This document shows, piece after piece, positions 22,977 through 34,887 of a stretch of 64,000 nucleotides of DNA. Positions within the stretch are counted from its first letter, which is position 1, and the number at the start of each line of letters is the position of its first letter. A model generated the notes under the pieces. It saw only the letters and a program-made list of their open reading frames with translations, ran no database searches and was not told the origin of the DNA. The position numbers were made by a program, and so were the translations under genes. Origin of the DNA: Ceratorhiza oryzae-sativae (lineage: Eukaryota; Basidiomycota; Agaricomycetes; Cantharellales; Ceratobasidiaceae); contig JARWMV010000247.1 in assembly GCA_030998015.1 (NCBI GenBank), forward strand, positions 310,001 to 374,000, given 5' to 3'.

Positions 22977-23485
22977 TTTTCGTTCAGTGGCAAGCGGTAT
23001 GGACAAGGGCGTGAGCTTTATAGTCCAAACGCTCGGCAGACGGGTACCGCCACACACTCGAAATTACCGAGACAAGCACACTGACTCGAACCAGGCCGAG
23101 TGATCAACGGTCGAATCCATCCCCAACAGTTGGCTTCACCCCCAAGGCCGAGATGGGCGGCAAGCGAGACAATCTATGTGAGTAGGGCGATGTGTACTGA
23201 TCGGGACGAACCAAGAGACATTGCCTTGAACATGAATGCAACCCCGACTAGATGTTCAGCGTCGCGATTTGTGTAACTGGTTCGTAAGTCAGGGAGCGCG
23301 GTAGTTGGATATAATGTACTTCATGCTTTCAGCTTGTAACCCGTTTCCCTTGAAGTAATTGTACGCAAAAACAGGGTGATTATATGCACGCGAAATATGG
23401 GCGTATTATTGAACTGAGCTCATGTATGTTGAAGGAATGGACTAATGTGTAGGGAAAGTGACATTACAGCTTGTGTGCAATAGTT
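22977..23485. other. Intergenic
   Basis: Promoter side of the intact GST and 3' side of the acyltransferase gene. No coding signal seen. Confidence 0.5.
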
Positions 23486-25005
23486 CTACATCTTGTAGGC
23501 AAAATCGTTCCACACCCGGATCAAAGCTCTAGCTGGGCTGAGAGAATGAGGTACTATCACCACGCAAGTGATTCCACGTCGAAGCCAAGAGTCAATCATG
23601 AGCGTCGCCGGGAAAACAACCCATATGAAGGTCCACAGCTTCATGATATAGTAATACGGGCCTGTCAAAGGTTCATAATTTTCACTTTTGTGGGTGACCG
23701 CGGCGTTCCCATTCATCGTCGTCCTGTTTGACGAGATTTTGCCTGCCCTAGCGCTTGGTTTTTTAACCTTCGTAAGTCCGATTGCTTCTTCCAAAATGAC
23801 GGCGACGCCTTGGAGCAGAAAGTAGCCAGTGATATTCCAATAGTCGGTCCCTCGTCCAATACCCCAAGCACCCCAATCATGCATCAGCCCAGACACAAGA
23901 AACACGCCCATAACGCCCCCAATCTGGGCACCGGCCTTTCGGAAGGATGGACTTTGCTTCAGAGAGTCGTTGGGTTGAACAGATGGAGAGGTGCTGTCTA
24001 TGAGTCCACCTAAGTATCCTCCCACCGCAGCTCCGGGTTTCCCCCCGGTGATAAGAAAGTTTCTCCTGAAGAGGGCATGCCATCGGTGCGACCAAAAATC
24101 CCGGACAGACATTGCCTCAAGAGGTCCGTCGAACAGTGGAGGCCATTCCTTTTTCAGCGCGGACGACGGAAGCGAATAGGGTGGGCCGGAAAGCCAGACG
24201 AAAGGTGCGGCGAGGAAAGTGAGCAAGTAATGTCCTGCCTCCAAAATATTCATCACTGAGAGGCCACCGAACAAGGTGAGAGGAACTGCCGTGACCATAG
24301 GATGGGGGACACGAATGATGTGGTTCCGCGTGAGTGCCAAGGTGTGACGAAAAATCGTGTCTCCTTGAGGCGTCCCATGAGTACCCATATTTGTAATGAA
24401 AGCTTGAGCTGTATCGAAATAAATCAAATGTTTGAAGCCATGGAAAAGAGTGCTGCCGTAGAACTGGATATGAGAACCATCGGGGCGTGAATCTCTTGGA
24501 CGATGGCATGGGCTCTCACAGTGCCAATGCTAACAACAGCAACAGTAAGCGCAGGCAGAAACGGTTATTCTATGATACGTACCAAACACCTCATATCGCA
24601 GATGTAACTAACAGTATTCAAAAAGCAACCCCAACAGATCACAGCCGGGATTTCACAGGCCATTCTCCCGTCGTATCGAGGCGATTCGACCATCATGGCA
24701 ATGTCGATCAACTTCATGCTGAAAGCCACACCAGCAACGCAGCTCATAAAGTTGAAAGCACTCATCCAAGGATCAGTGAAGTAATATTTGGTGCATAGCT
24801 GCCAGATCGAACCGAGAGTGATAGGCAACAAGAAAAATCGTAAAGGGAATAGTCGTGGGTTTATCGTAAAGTAATAAGTCAAAAATAGGGTGACTTGGCA
24901 CAACGAGATGGGAGACAACGCGACTGCTTGTCGCGTTGAGGCCTATTTGTAAGAGTTATATAAGTCGTGACTTGGTGTGATGACACGGCTTACATCGGGC
25001 CACAT
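23486..25005 (-). CDS. Wax-synthase-like MBOAT acyltransferase
   Basis: Predicted polytopic membrane enzyme transferring an acyl group from acyl-CoA to an alcohol. The N-terminal part has several hydrophobic segments (FLTYYF, LFPLRFFLLPITLG). The wax-synthase core has SVRDFWSHRWHALFRRNFL and the membrane-embedded His in VSGLMHDWGAWGIGRG, both diagnostic of this family. Exons 24994-25005 (12 nt, encoding MWPD), 24583-24942 and 23486-24529 total 1416 nt, giving 471 aa. The first donor is GTAAGC, the second GTACGT. The start in the tiny first exon was chosen because the long second exon opens after TAG/AG with no ATG. Such proteins often sit in fungal terpenoid clusters, but no terpene synthase is in this window. 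Substrate unknown. Confidence 0.82.
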
Positions 25006-25557
25006 GAAATGACAATGGCGCGGACGGGTTTCTTCTGGATGATTTGAAGAAGGTTTGTGTGTAGAAGATGCTGTGGTTAGCCAAGTTTGCCGATGGTAAT
25101 TGAGAAAAGTTCAAGATCGGATGACGTCAGACAAAGTGAAATATAGGCGCCAGTGGCGCATCCCGGCGGGGGTGAGTACATCCTTGATAAGGTCGGTGTG
25201 CATCTGCCGTTGCGTTGAGCCGAACAAAACCAGCAAGCATCTGGCCATCTATTGATTTCATGTTTTGGGTACTGTCGAGCGGAAGATATTTGGATTAAGA
25301 TGGAGTCTCGTTGGATTGTTTAAATTCTGACTTGTAACAATTAAGTTGAGTTGCGATGTATGGCGATAAGCAGGGGGTGACAGAGCTAGTATCCCAATCA
25401 GTCAATTATCTCATCTACAGTACAAACTAACACAGCTCGAGTTAGTCGCAAATTAGCAAACTTAGCATTATTAAAATACCCACCATAATAAACAAAGCCT
25501 AATTTTATGCTATAAGCTTTGTGGGGTGCAACAGGATCGAAACGATCAACCAGCCCC
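25006..25557. other. Intergenic
   Basis: Promoter of the acyltransferase (TATATTTC near 25143 on the minus strand) and 3' region of the thioesterase. No gene recognised. Confidence 0.45.
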
Positions 25558-26833
25558 TCAGACGGCAGCTTCCTGAGGTACTTTGACTGTTTGCCTTGCT
25601 CCTTCGGGTCCAACACTCTTGGCGCTTGGATTGTTGTTCGAGCCTAGTAGTTTTTCGACAGCACCTCCTGCGCTCAGTAGGTGTGCATATTTCGGCTGGA
25701 CAAAAAGAGCACTACATCGTGGATGAGTAAGGAGATGGTGGCAATAATCGATGCCAACGCACTTTGCGGTAGCCAAAATCTCGTTGGTGTCTACACTGAA
25801 TATTTGCCCGGTAACCGTGCACTTTCGGCCTTGGACACTTTCTACGCGAGTATGAATGTAAATGAACTGGTCCGCCCTGCTTGGTGCACGATAATTAATC
25901 GTGAGGTTAGCCGTAACTCCCACTTTGGCTGGGAGGTTTAAGAGTGCCTAATGCCGTGGTTAAAACCAAACTTGTCCAGCGGCGAACGATATAAAAACCC
26001 ACGTTTCGAGCAAGACTTTCGTCTAGGAGTGTAGCAAGCAGACCACCGTGAACTATTCCATCATGGCCACAGAGCGATCGACCGACATGTATAAATGCAA
26101 TAGCCTCGCTCTCATCCTCTTTTGCAAATACGATCGGCGGGAGAGCAAGTTTACCTATTTGGGGAGTCATATGTGTCACTGCTATAGTATAGTGACGTGG
26201 TAGGCTGCTGACCTGGCCCACGAAGCGAACCAGAGGTTAACGCGTGTCTTCTTCGTTCCTCGGGGTAATCCTGGTACGGCCGGCTCTCATACCATCCTGT
26301 TGCCCAAAGAAAGAGTTAATCTCTTGAGCTCAAGTGTAGTAAAGAATCCCACCCTCTCGCTTTCTCAACTCCTGGACAAAGCTCAAGTTTTGCAGCTTTT
26401 CCTCTAGGGCCGCTGTATATACAACGGCTTCCTCGGAGCCCAAAGCCGGAGCCGGTGGTGCTGGAGGAGGGGCTATAAGTTGCAAAGTGGCCGGAGGGTA
26501 AAGGGAGCCTGCAATATAGGATGCCGAGGCTACGCTAACAGCCAATACCGCAGCTAAACACCGACGTCAGGTACGTGGCTCGATGAGGCCAGGTGATATA
26601 AACTAGGATAACTCACTGACGCCACCGCGCGTACGCTTTGCTCCCTTCGAGCTACCATGCTGAGTATGTGAATGATGTGGATGATGCGTTGGGTGAGAGT
26701 GACTGTGGGAATGCGTTGAGTGGAGCCTCGTTCCAAAAGAAAACCGGCCCGAGAAACTTGTCGGTTTGGCAACAGGAGATCGGGCCATTCTTGGTATATT
26801 CCGTAATCCGTTGAAGAGTGTGTTGTATGCCAT
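25558..26833 (-). CDS. Acyl-CoA thioesterase, PaaI/THEM4-like hot-dog protein
   Basis: Likely hydrolyses acyl-CoA thioesters in mitochondria. Six exons (26617-26833, 26353-26553, 26213-26296, 26003-26154, 25763-25947, 25558-25711) total 993 nt, giving 330 aa. The N-terminus is basic and Ser/His-rich without acids (MAYNTLFNGLRNIPRMARSP), like a mitochondrial presequence. A hydrophobic segment TAVLAVSVASASYIAG follows near residue 75. The 4HBT hot-dog domain starts at KLALPPIVFA and has the signature CGHDGIVHGGLLATLLDES, then VGVTANLTINYRAP. The last intron (25712-25762, 51 nt) is in frame and could be mistaken for coding sequence. Spacing to the acyltransferase is about 550 bases on the same strand. 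Family assignment is secure, substrate is not. Confidence 0.88.
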
Positions 26834-27306
26834 CGGAGACCAGCAGATGAGAATAAATTACTAATTGTTGAGTCGGGCAAGCGAATGATGGTGTCGAGAA
26901 CAAACCGAAGGCATTCCGTCCGGGCTCCGGGTATGGGAAGCCGGAATCACGTGCGGGGGTCAACCAATCCCAGCCCCGACAACGCTTCCCCCACCAACCA
27001 AGCATAACCCCAGGTAGTATCGTTGCTAGAATGCACATCGGCTTGATATGACCGATTGCTTAGCCCGGTGCGACCTTAGTATTCCCCTAAGCGAGCAACT
27101 CAGGACGGCCCCCGGGCAGTATCACCGAATTCATTTCGCACTTTGTACACGCCCCTCGAAAAAATGGCGATCTCCGACGACTCACACAGCATCTATATCG
27201 GGTACACACGACCGAAGCTGACTTGGACAACTGGTCTACCTCGATCCAATACAGTGCTTGCGCAATCTACATTTGATGGCCGGCGAGCACGGAGCTCGCG
27301 TTGAGA

Positions 27307-27314
27307 TATAAAAA
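27307..27314 (+). promoter_or_regulatory. TATA box of DUF3237 gene
   Basis: TATAAAAA about 70 bases before the ATG at 27380. The preceding spacer 26834-27306, shared with the divergent thioesterase gene, shows no other recognisable feature. Confidence 0.6.
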
Positions 27315-27379
27315 CCCTCGAATTATTGTTGGTTAGGCATCGGAAAACCGACATCTCTCCTCAAACTCTTCGATCCACA

Positions 27380-28059
27380 ATGCACTTCACATCCTATCTT
27401 CTTGCTGCTTCCGCTGCTCTCTTGGGCTCGAGCGCTGCTCAAGGCACCTCAGTCAACCCAAAGACAATTACTCCCCTAAAACATTTATACTCGTTCTCTC
27501 TAGAATTTACCGGGAACCATGTGATCAATTCTGTGCTGGGTACTCGTGTTGGCCTAGGTCTCACCGGGTACGTCAAGCCTAACACACCAACTCCTTAACT
27601 TGGTCTAATCGTATATGCACAGAGGCAAGATGACGGCTCCCAATGGTACACTGATCGGAAACTTTGTCCCAGGAATTGGAGGAGAAACCGGCATAATTGA
27701 CACCAAGGGCAACCTTCAGATTGACGTTCGTGGATACGTCAAGTTTGTCGACGAACCAGCAGAAGCGTATTTGCATATCACTGGAGTTGGACCGCTTTCG
27801 GGAAAACCATACGATGCTCAGTGAGTGGTTAATGTTGATTCGGGCGACGGGGAATCAACTCAGCCTATTTCGGTCTTTCAAAAGCCATATCGAAACCAAC
27901 TCCAAGTTGAGGGATGCGTGGAACACCTACTTTGTCGTTGCCAATGTCTCCTTGGTCAACCCGGCGCTCTTGATTGGTGATGCGTTCTATGTAAGTGTCC
28001 TTTAACATTTCGTGTGTGATTCAAGCTCAAGTGACTCTCCAAAGTGGACTACCTCTTGA
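27380..28059 (+). CDS. Secreted DUF3237 protein
   Basis: Signal peptide MHFTSYLLAASAALLGSSAA, then a DUF3237-type beta-barrel: KHLYSFSLEF, LGTRVGLGLTGG, MTAPNGTLIGNFVPGIGG, LQIDVRGYVKFVDE and RDAWNTYFVVANVSL. Exons 27380-27567, 27623-27820, 27885-27990 and 28045-28059 total 507 nt, giving 168 aa. The second acceptor could instead be 27863, which adds seven residues in the same phase; the shorter form aligns better with the relative at 34174-34788. The final exon is only 15 nt (WTTS-stop). The family is common in fungi and bacteria; its function is not established. Confidence 0.8.
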
Positions 28060-28489
28060 TGTCCTTCGGACAGCGAACGCTTTTGATCTTCAGGGGTTTC
28101 TCGAGTAGACTTTCACTGGCTTGTTTGTTCCGCATCATGTCGATTTACGAGAGCGTATCCACCTTATTTAAACCTGGATCTTCGTAAAATCTAATTTATA
28201 TGAGAAAAATTCGGCGCGAATGGTGTAAAACAAGACATTCTAAATCATACATTGCCATACAGGCTATTGATGGTCCTATTTCCCCTCAGGCCTGCAATGT
28301 ATGAATGTATGCGCGGTCGAAGAGAGCTATTTGATTTCTACTTCAACTTACAAAAATATCACCCAGTGTGCCTCATATAGTTGAAACTCAGCGTTTGCAC
28401 CGAATCCCAGGAACAAACAATAGAAGCCCGCCAACCTCTTGCCGGTGCGGGCTCCGATTGGGTGGTTACACATCCAAACTGAGAAGAAG

Positions 28490-28944
28490 ATGGTGAGCTC
28501 GTTTACTGACACCTCGTCAAAGATTACATAACTATCCTTTATTGTTTCCCAAGCCTATTCTAAATACTCAAAAAGGTGAATCTGGCGGGGTTGAAGTGGA
28601 CTGCAAGTCTTGTTTGGCTTGGAGTTGGCTGTGGGGTCGCCTATCTTACCGTAGCTTCCCCCATGAGCTTAGACCTTGTTGATGCATTCGCAGTAGCTTT
28701 TGTCGGGTTGCTTGGCCCACACGTTTATTGGGGCCTTTTTCTGCTAGCCCTCCCCTTTTTCCATCGAGACATCTTTGCCGGGACTCAGGTATGACGAGCG
28801 ATTGGTAACGTAAGAGCACGAAAATCTTTGGAAACCTATTTGCATTAGATTGAAACAAACCTTCAGAGCTACATCTCGCGGGGTATCTGGGAGATCGTCC
28901 TAGAGACACCCAACTCCCTCGTTGGCTTGAAGCCTTATCGGTAG
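28490..28944 (+). CDS. Small two-helix membrane protein, unrecognised
   Basis: Three exons are inferred: 28490-28492 (just the ATG, before GTGAGC), 28576-28788 and 28849-28944, totalling 312 nt, 103 aa. The second exon encodes two long hydrophobic segments (LVWLGVGCGVAYLTVA; FVGLLGPHVYWGLFLLALPFF). The third encodes a soluble tail, TNLQSYISRGIWEIVLE, ending KPYR-stop. Donor GTATGA and acceptor ATTAG of intron 2 are acceptable. The ATG-only first exon is unusual but known in fungi. An alternative start is an unseen upstream ATG. I do not recognise the family. The preceding spacer 28060-28489 holds nothing else I can support. Confidence 0.45.
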
Positions 28945-29097
28945 CTTGTCCCTTACGGCCAGCCTTGACCAGCATACTATTTTTTTTACAACAGCATAGT
29001 CATTTTCGTAACTGGTTACCCGGCTTTATGGTATCCTAGATAGAACCGGGCCTAGAGCAGGAAACACACTAAATAGGTTCAGCCTATTGGATAATTC

Positions 29098-30357
29098 TCA
29101 TATCTTTATTGCATACACGGAACATCCCTTAAACAAAGAACAACTCTCGTGATGTTTCATCTCCTCCAGTACGGCTTCTATCAGCTTTTCGGCCTCTCCA
29201 TCAGATAGGCCAGAGTCTTTCACCAGCCCGGCCATATCCCGCATAGACATAATCGCCAATTGCCTAGCGTACGGAGCAACGCTTGGGTCAATTCGTTTCA
29301 TGCACGGGAAATCGTCGTGGGGGAAAAACGGATGTGTCCGAATCTCCATGTTTATGTCTTTAAATCCTTTCTGATCCTCGTTCCAGAGGCCCGAGTCTGG
29401 TGCTAGCCAGGAAGGAATATTGACGCATGTGTCAGGGTTAACGCCCAGGCTGATCACGCGTTGTCGAGCTATGTCAGAGAACCGACATATATGAGGGCTC
29501 GTCCGTCGAGGGGGTATTGTGATATCTTCAGGGTCCCATACACCCGGGATGTAGTCGCTTATGCATATTATTCCTCCTGGGCGAAGGACACGATAAACCT
29601 CCCGGAGTAGTGTGGGATAGTCTCTCACCTTCACGTCGTGTTAGTCATTAGATTAATACATGCTCCCTGGAGATACTACTCACCACCTCGATGACCATGT
29701 TCAAAAACACAGCATCCTGCGAACTATCTTCGAGCCGGAGTTCCTCCATAAAGTCGTAGACTTCGAATGCAATATTGTGGCGAGGAATATGCGGCATCAT
29801 CGGTGCAGCATCGAGAGTGCGGAACTGAACATGCGGAAACTCGGTAGCCATAGCCTGTATCCTTTGTAAATTTGATTAAAAGTTCAAAACGAGGGTCTGA
29901 TCGAGATATACATCACAAGAGTTAACTCACCATGTCCCAGTCGCAGTCCCAATCTCAAGTGCCTGGCGTTCCCGCCCTTCAATAGGAGAAAGTATATCCT
30001 TGACGGGACCGGTGTAATGGCCACCCCAGACATGGGTGCTCACAAGATAACGAGTAACGTATCGCCGGATGTTATCAGACGGGAACCAGCTCGCCATGTT
30101 CCGGCTCGCCGGTTGTGGTCGACCGTGATGCAGAACAAAGTATCCTGTATTCGAGAATAAGCCAATCCTGTGTCACAAAAGGTCAGGCCAGTTTGTCTGG
30201 CGCGGCTTACCGGGGAGGTCGTCAGACCGGATTGTTGTCCCCGACAACGTAGAGTCTGTTTCCGAGTACGTCGAAGATGAGTACTCGGATTCTGAGTCGG
30301 GTATGACGTGATAGACAGTTCCCTCGGTATCGAGTCGTAGTAGGCAAAAACACCCAT
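29098..30357 (-). CDS. Class I SAM-dependent methyltransferase, paralogue 1 (early frame break)
   Basis: Soluble methyltransferase of the kind expanded in Agaricomycetes. Exons 30211-30357, 29931-30144, 29684-29861 and 29098-29628 total 1070 nt, one base short of 357 codons. The SAM-binding motif I is LEIGTATGTW, followed by FRTLDAAPMMPH and the conserved YRVLRPGGIICISDY. The N-terminus MGVFAYYD matches paralogue 2, but one base is missing at about 30328. There the twin reads YYDPDTDGTV and the frame resumes with DTEGTVYHVIPDS. The missing base is either a real early frameshift or a consensus error; the remaining 340 codons are intact. Introns coincide with those of the copy at 31857-33104, so the two arose by tandem duplication. 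Substrate unknown. Confidence 0.82.
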
Positions 30358-31856
30358 TGCTGATCGGCTCTGTCTGGCGCGGGTTAAACCTGGACTCTAG
30401 AGACAAGGTAGTGGAAGGAAGTGAGATTTTTTAAGACTAGGTTTGCGCCGACTGTGCTTATGTGCTCGACCTGACAAGACAGACAAGTCTCTCGGCGGGG
30501 TCTGACTTCTATCAATACTTGTTATTCCAAGTGTGTCGGCTTCTCCGGGTTCGCGATTTCGAAGGGATCACCGATCGAACGTATACGATCAAAGGAAGTC
30601 TGGCCACGAAGCCTACGCAAGTCGCAAGCAAATAACTCGTTCGGCGACAAGCGGGGCGACATACGTGATTGTTCGATTCGAGCCTATGTTCGTGTAAGAC
30701 GTTAAATATGTCTACAAACAAGGGCGAGACACGTGACTCCTTGGTCTCGAAGACCATCTTGTCCCCCATGCGTTCCCCCAACTTCAAATATCTTCGATTC
30801 GTTTAAAATTGCCGACACCGCTTTTGCATCATGTTGCCTGACCCCCGAGTTTTGCTTTTCCATGGCTTGGCCTTTGATGGGTGCTAAAATTATGTTACCC
30901 CAGGCACAATGGAAATTTCTTTCGCCTCTTCTCGGGGTCAGGCTTCGGCCGTGATCCACCTGCACCGTCGCCCTGGTGGCAATTGAAATCCAAGTCCTAC
31001 CAATCAAAAAATGTGGAGCATCCTCAGCCCAGTCGCGGTCCATGTTCAGCAACCGCGTCAATCCGGCAAACCTCGCTATTCCGACCTGGTGGGTTTGGTT
31101 GATATACCCATACGCACGGAGAGGAAGACGTCGCAGCTCCAAACGGCCAGCATGATTATGAACTATCCTTTCCCCCTAAATTCATCTACTGCCCACGTGC
31201 ATAAAACCTCATGTACACCTTGGCAAGCAATACGACGGCCTAACCCGAGCTTCTTCATTCATAGATTGCATTTCTGCGGCAGCCAGTTCATGTGTTCGAC
31301 TTTTTCGACATTGACAGTATATGAAGTAGTTACTTAGAAAGACTATAACCGGAGTGTACTTTTCATTGTGAGAGTGCTGCCAGTATCCTATTTGCCTCTC
31401 AATCAGCACATCCCCAATTCAGGGACATTCTACTTGCCGCCGTGTTCAATTTCTGTCCGCAATTTTGACTCTGTAACATTGATACCATCCTTAAGCGGAT
31501 CTTGTAAAATCCCGTCGGACTTATCTTGTGTCACTATACGCTGCGCTTTGCGGCCTCTAGGCACCACCGAGCCGCATGTATGTAGGAGGTCAAGCAGAAC
31601 ACCCGCGTGTTCTTGTTTAACCTGATAGTATTTAGGCGGGTGTAAATGCTGGAAAGGGCGCGGACGGGTAAATCCTAGAGGTAAAGGCCTCGTTGCTGAA
31701 CTAGTATATATAATTCCCGAAAATAAGTTTGAGAAATCAAAGTGTAAGCACCCGCATTTGAGGAGCCATTCACCTAACTTTGCCATATCGCTGAGAGGGC
31801 TGGGCATACAGGAGGCACACCAGATACCTTCATGCTGTTGGATAATTCTTACATCT
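30358..31856. other. Intergenic between methyltransferase copies
   Basis: Open frames up to 146 codons (minus strand 30702-31142) overlap others on the plus strand. None has recognisable motifs or splice support, so I do not call a gene. Confidence 0.45.
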
Positions 31857-33104
31857 TTATTGCATGTATGGAGAACACCTTAAATAATGCACAACTTCAT
31901 GACGCGTCAACTCCTCGAGCACATCCTCTATCAGTTTCTCCGCCTCTTCGTCTGGTAAGCCAGAATCCTTCACTAGCCCGGACAGATCCCGCATAGACGT
32001 AGCCGCTAGTTGTCTGAAGTATGGCGCAATATTTGGATCGATCTGTTTCATACACGGGAAGCCGTCATGAGGATGAAAGGGGTACATGCGAATTTCCATA
32101 TTTATGTCTTTGAACCCTTTCTGGTTCTTCCCCCAGAGTTCGGAGTCTGGCGCAAGCCAACGAGGAATGTTCTTGCATATCTCAGGGTCTGCGCCTAGTT
32201 CGACGATACGCTTCCCAGCGATGTAAGAAAAACGAGATATATGGGGGTTCGTTCGTACCGCGGGTATTGTGGGATCTTCCGAGTCCCATACACCCGGGAT
32301 ATAGTCGTCTATGCGGACAATGCCTCCTGGACGAAGGACACGATAAACCTCCCGGAGTAGCGCCCGGTAGTCCCTCACCTTGATGTTGTGTGAGCCTACG
32401 GGCCGATATCAGGTTAACGAGAATGTTACTCACGACCTCTATAACAACATTCAAAAAAACTGCATCCTGCGAGTTATCCTCCAATTGTAGCCCTTCCATA
32501 AAGTCGTATACTTCAAATGTAATGTTGTGGCGAGGGATGTGTGGGATCATTGGGACAGCATCGAGAGTACGAAAATGAACATGTGGGAATTCGCTGGCCA
32601 TCGCCTGTACCCTTTAGTTCAATTGTCAGATTAAAACGTGACGCCTAGTGCCGCGCACATGACAGAAGCTCACCATGTCCCAGTTGTAGTTCCCACCTCA
32701 AGGGCTTGGCGTTGCCGCCCTTTGATGGGGGAAAGTATGTCCCTCACAGGGCCAGTATAGTGACCACCCCAGACAGACTTGCTCACAACATACCGAATAA
32801 CATATCGCCGAATATTATCCGATGGAAACCAGTTTGCCATGTTCTCACTGGCGGCCTGTAGGCGGCCATGGTGAAGAACAAAATAACCTACGTGCGAAGG
32901 CGAGTCAGACCTAAATCATGAAAAGGCAGGACTACAAATCCGATTCGGCTCACCTGGCAGGTCGTCGGACAAAATTGTTGTCCCAGACATCATGGAGTCC
33001 GCTTCGGAGTATATGGAAGATGGCGCATACTCAGAGTCCGAGTCGGGCATAACATGATAAACAGTTCCATCTGTATCGGGGTCGTAGTACGCAAAGACTC
33101 CCAT
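31857..33104 (-). CDS. Class I SAM-dependent methyltransferase, paralogue 2
   Basis: Exons 32954-33104, 32674-32887, 32434-32611 and 31857-32378 total 1065 nt, giving 354 aa. Order of motifs: acidic Ser-rich leader (MGVFAYYDPDTDGTVYHVMP), motif I LEVGTTTGTW, FRTLDAVPMIPH, YDFMEGLQLEDNSQDAVFL, YRVLRPGGIVRIDDY. The glycine motif reads GTTTG rather than the twin's GTATG. The last residues read CSPYMQ-stop, while one frame over the DNA reads SIHAIKM-stop, matching the twin's SVYAIKI, so a one-base change altered the C-terminus. Intron positions and lengths mirror paralogue 1. Confidence 0.85.
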
Positions 33105-34173
33105 TGCAGTTTGAGCTTTGCTTAAACCCGAGGCTCAGCTATCAACACAGGCCGAACAAGCGAAGGAGGGGTATCAGAGATGAGATCCCTCTCGACCGAG
33201 TCTCTTTATCCATCGGATATAGGTGAGGGCCTTTCTCGGCAGACCTCCGAGGAGACGCGGACAGGGTTCGCCGTGCCTGTAACTAGGCGCGCGCGTGATC
33301 TCTCTGCCCCCGTCTGGCCGCCTCAGTTCGCTCTCAGTCGTCTTCATGGACTTGTCAACCCATCCGAGCTTACATTTCGAGAAGAATAGCTACCCGAGAG
33401 AATCTTCTCAAATAATGCAAGTTAGATAATACGAACCGTTTGACAACAACACTCTCCAACGTAGTTTTTCTGAGTCAGAGAACCCAGATTTGGTTGCGTT
33501 AGCATCCAGACCGCATTCAGACGAACTGAGAGCCTCCGCCATACGTAAGTGACGAAACCTGCAGGAACGCGAGTGTGATTCAAATTTGTGCATCTCGGTT
33601 CCAGCAAAATCTTCATTGTTCGTACCCAGTAGACAGGAAAGTTTGCACCCATCCCATTGTGGGGCATGGACCCAACTTTGCTATGCTTCCCCGATACTTG
33701 GTCGACCCCTTCATTGTGTCGATCCCTCGGAGCCACCGGTCTGCGAGCATCATTGATTTATAGTGAGACAAAGCTGTATTGAACGACAAAAAAAAAAAAA
33801 ACAGATAAAAAATTATTAGGTTTCAGACTCGGGCTTTCACTATCAGCTGTTCGCATACGACCGTAGTGATCTGGTGTAGTGAACTAGTATTATAGGCTCA
33901 TCCAGATACAACATGGAGATCACAAATGACCACCCACCGAATCGGCCGATGCACAGACCTCAGGGGAGACATCATTAAAAACTTAGATGCCTCCGGGTTC
34001 TAGGCTGGATAGATGGGTGATACACCTTCAATGCTTTGGAGATCGTCGCGGAGCCCATGCCGAACCCGAAATGACCGTGCTGGTAAGTGATATTGAGGTC
34101 CCAGATTTCCCGAGGAATATAAAATATACTTCTGAGTGCATATAGACAGGAGCCGTCCTCTCTCACAACAATC
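33105..34173. other. Intergenic; 14-base A run
   Basis: No recognisable gene. A run of 14 A lies at 33788-33801. A minus-strand open frame (33975-34331) overlaps the damaged DUF3237 copy and has no known motif. Confidence 0.45.
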
Positions 34174-34788
34174 TTGAGTGCTCGACCCTCCTTGCCCTTG
34201 GTGCGCGTTCTCGAACATGCCCTGGTTGTTGCCGCTGCCCATTTCAATTCGGTGCTTGGAGCGAACAAGGTATTGCCTGGGTGCGAACATCTATATTCCT
34301 GGACACTAGAAATCATCGATGTTTGTGTCAATACAATTCAAGGACAGTTGGGCGCTCGCACCGCACTGATTAGCTTGCCCGTTCACCCCCGTCAGGGGTA
34401 GCGGGACGTCGCCTCATGGCAAAGTAATCGCGCGGGTTGTCCCTGAACCTGACGGGGATACAGCCTATTTGACAGGGATCGGACAGTTTGGTTGACGCGC
34501 GGGTATATTACCGATTTGTCGATGATGCGAAATATGCGTATGTCAGTCGATTCTATGCGAGTCGACCGAATTCTATCTCTCAGCATGTGTTGACTAGTTT
34601 ATTTCAATTTCGCCTGCAGGTCGGGACGGATTCGCCCTCTCGATATGCCTGGAATAGCTGCTTTGTAGTCAGAAACGTTTCGCTAGCGACTTCTTCCACT
34701 CTACTAGGCGGCGCGTTCGTGGCAAGTGTTTGCGTAAATCACGTGCATATACCCAGGTTAACCAAACCACTTTCAGTTCTCGGGCTAG
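34174..34788 (+). pseudogene. DUF3237 paralogue, frame-broken and 5'-incomplete
   Basis: Segments in three frames line up with the intact DUF3237 protein at 27380. They are HLYSWTLEIID, LGARTALISLPVHPR, then SPHGKVIARVVPEPDGD, then VDARVYYRFVDDAKYAY and SRYAWNSCFVVRNVSL. Single-base insertions are implied in the G run near 34396 and near 34490. Introns 34542-34619 and 34722-34776 are at positions equivalent to the intact copy. The last has a GC donor (GCAAGT) where the intact copy has GTAAGT. The end would be TAG at 34786-34788. No signal peptide was found upstream, so the 5' end is missing or unrecognisable. Confidence 0.65.
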
Positions 34789-34887
34789 TACAACTCGTAA
34801 TCAAGACGTTATTCAACAAGTTTCATAAAAATACACGAATAGTCAAATCACACACACGCAAGGCTCAAATCTAATAAACCAGCTAGC

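Noticed and set aside
26640..26720. His/Ser-rich repeat as a metal-binding site
   Set aside because: Lies in the putative mitochondrial presequence of the thioesterase; low complexity is sufficient explanation.
30702..31142. 146-codon minus-strand frame between the methyltransferases
   Set aside because: No recognisable motif, conflicts with plus-strand frames of similar length, no splice or promoter support.
33975..34331. 118-codon minus-strand frame
   Set aside because: Partly antisense to the DUF3237 relic; no known motif.
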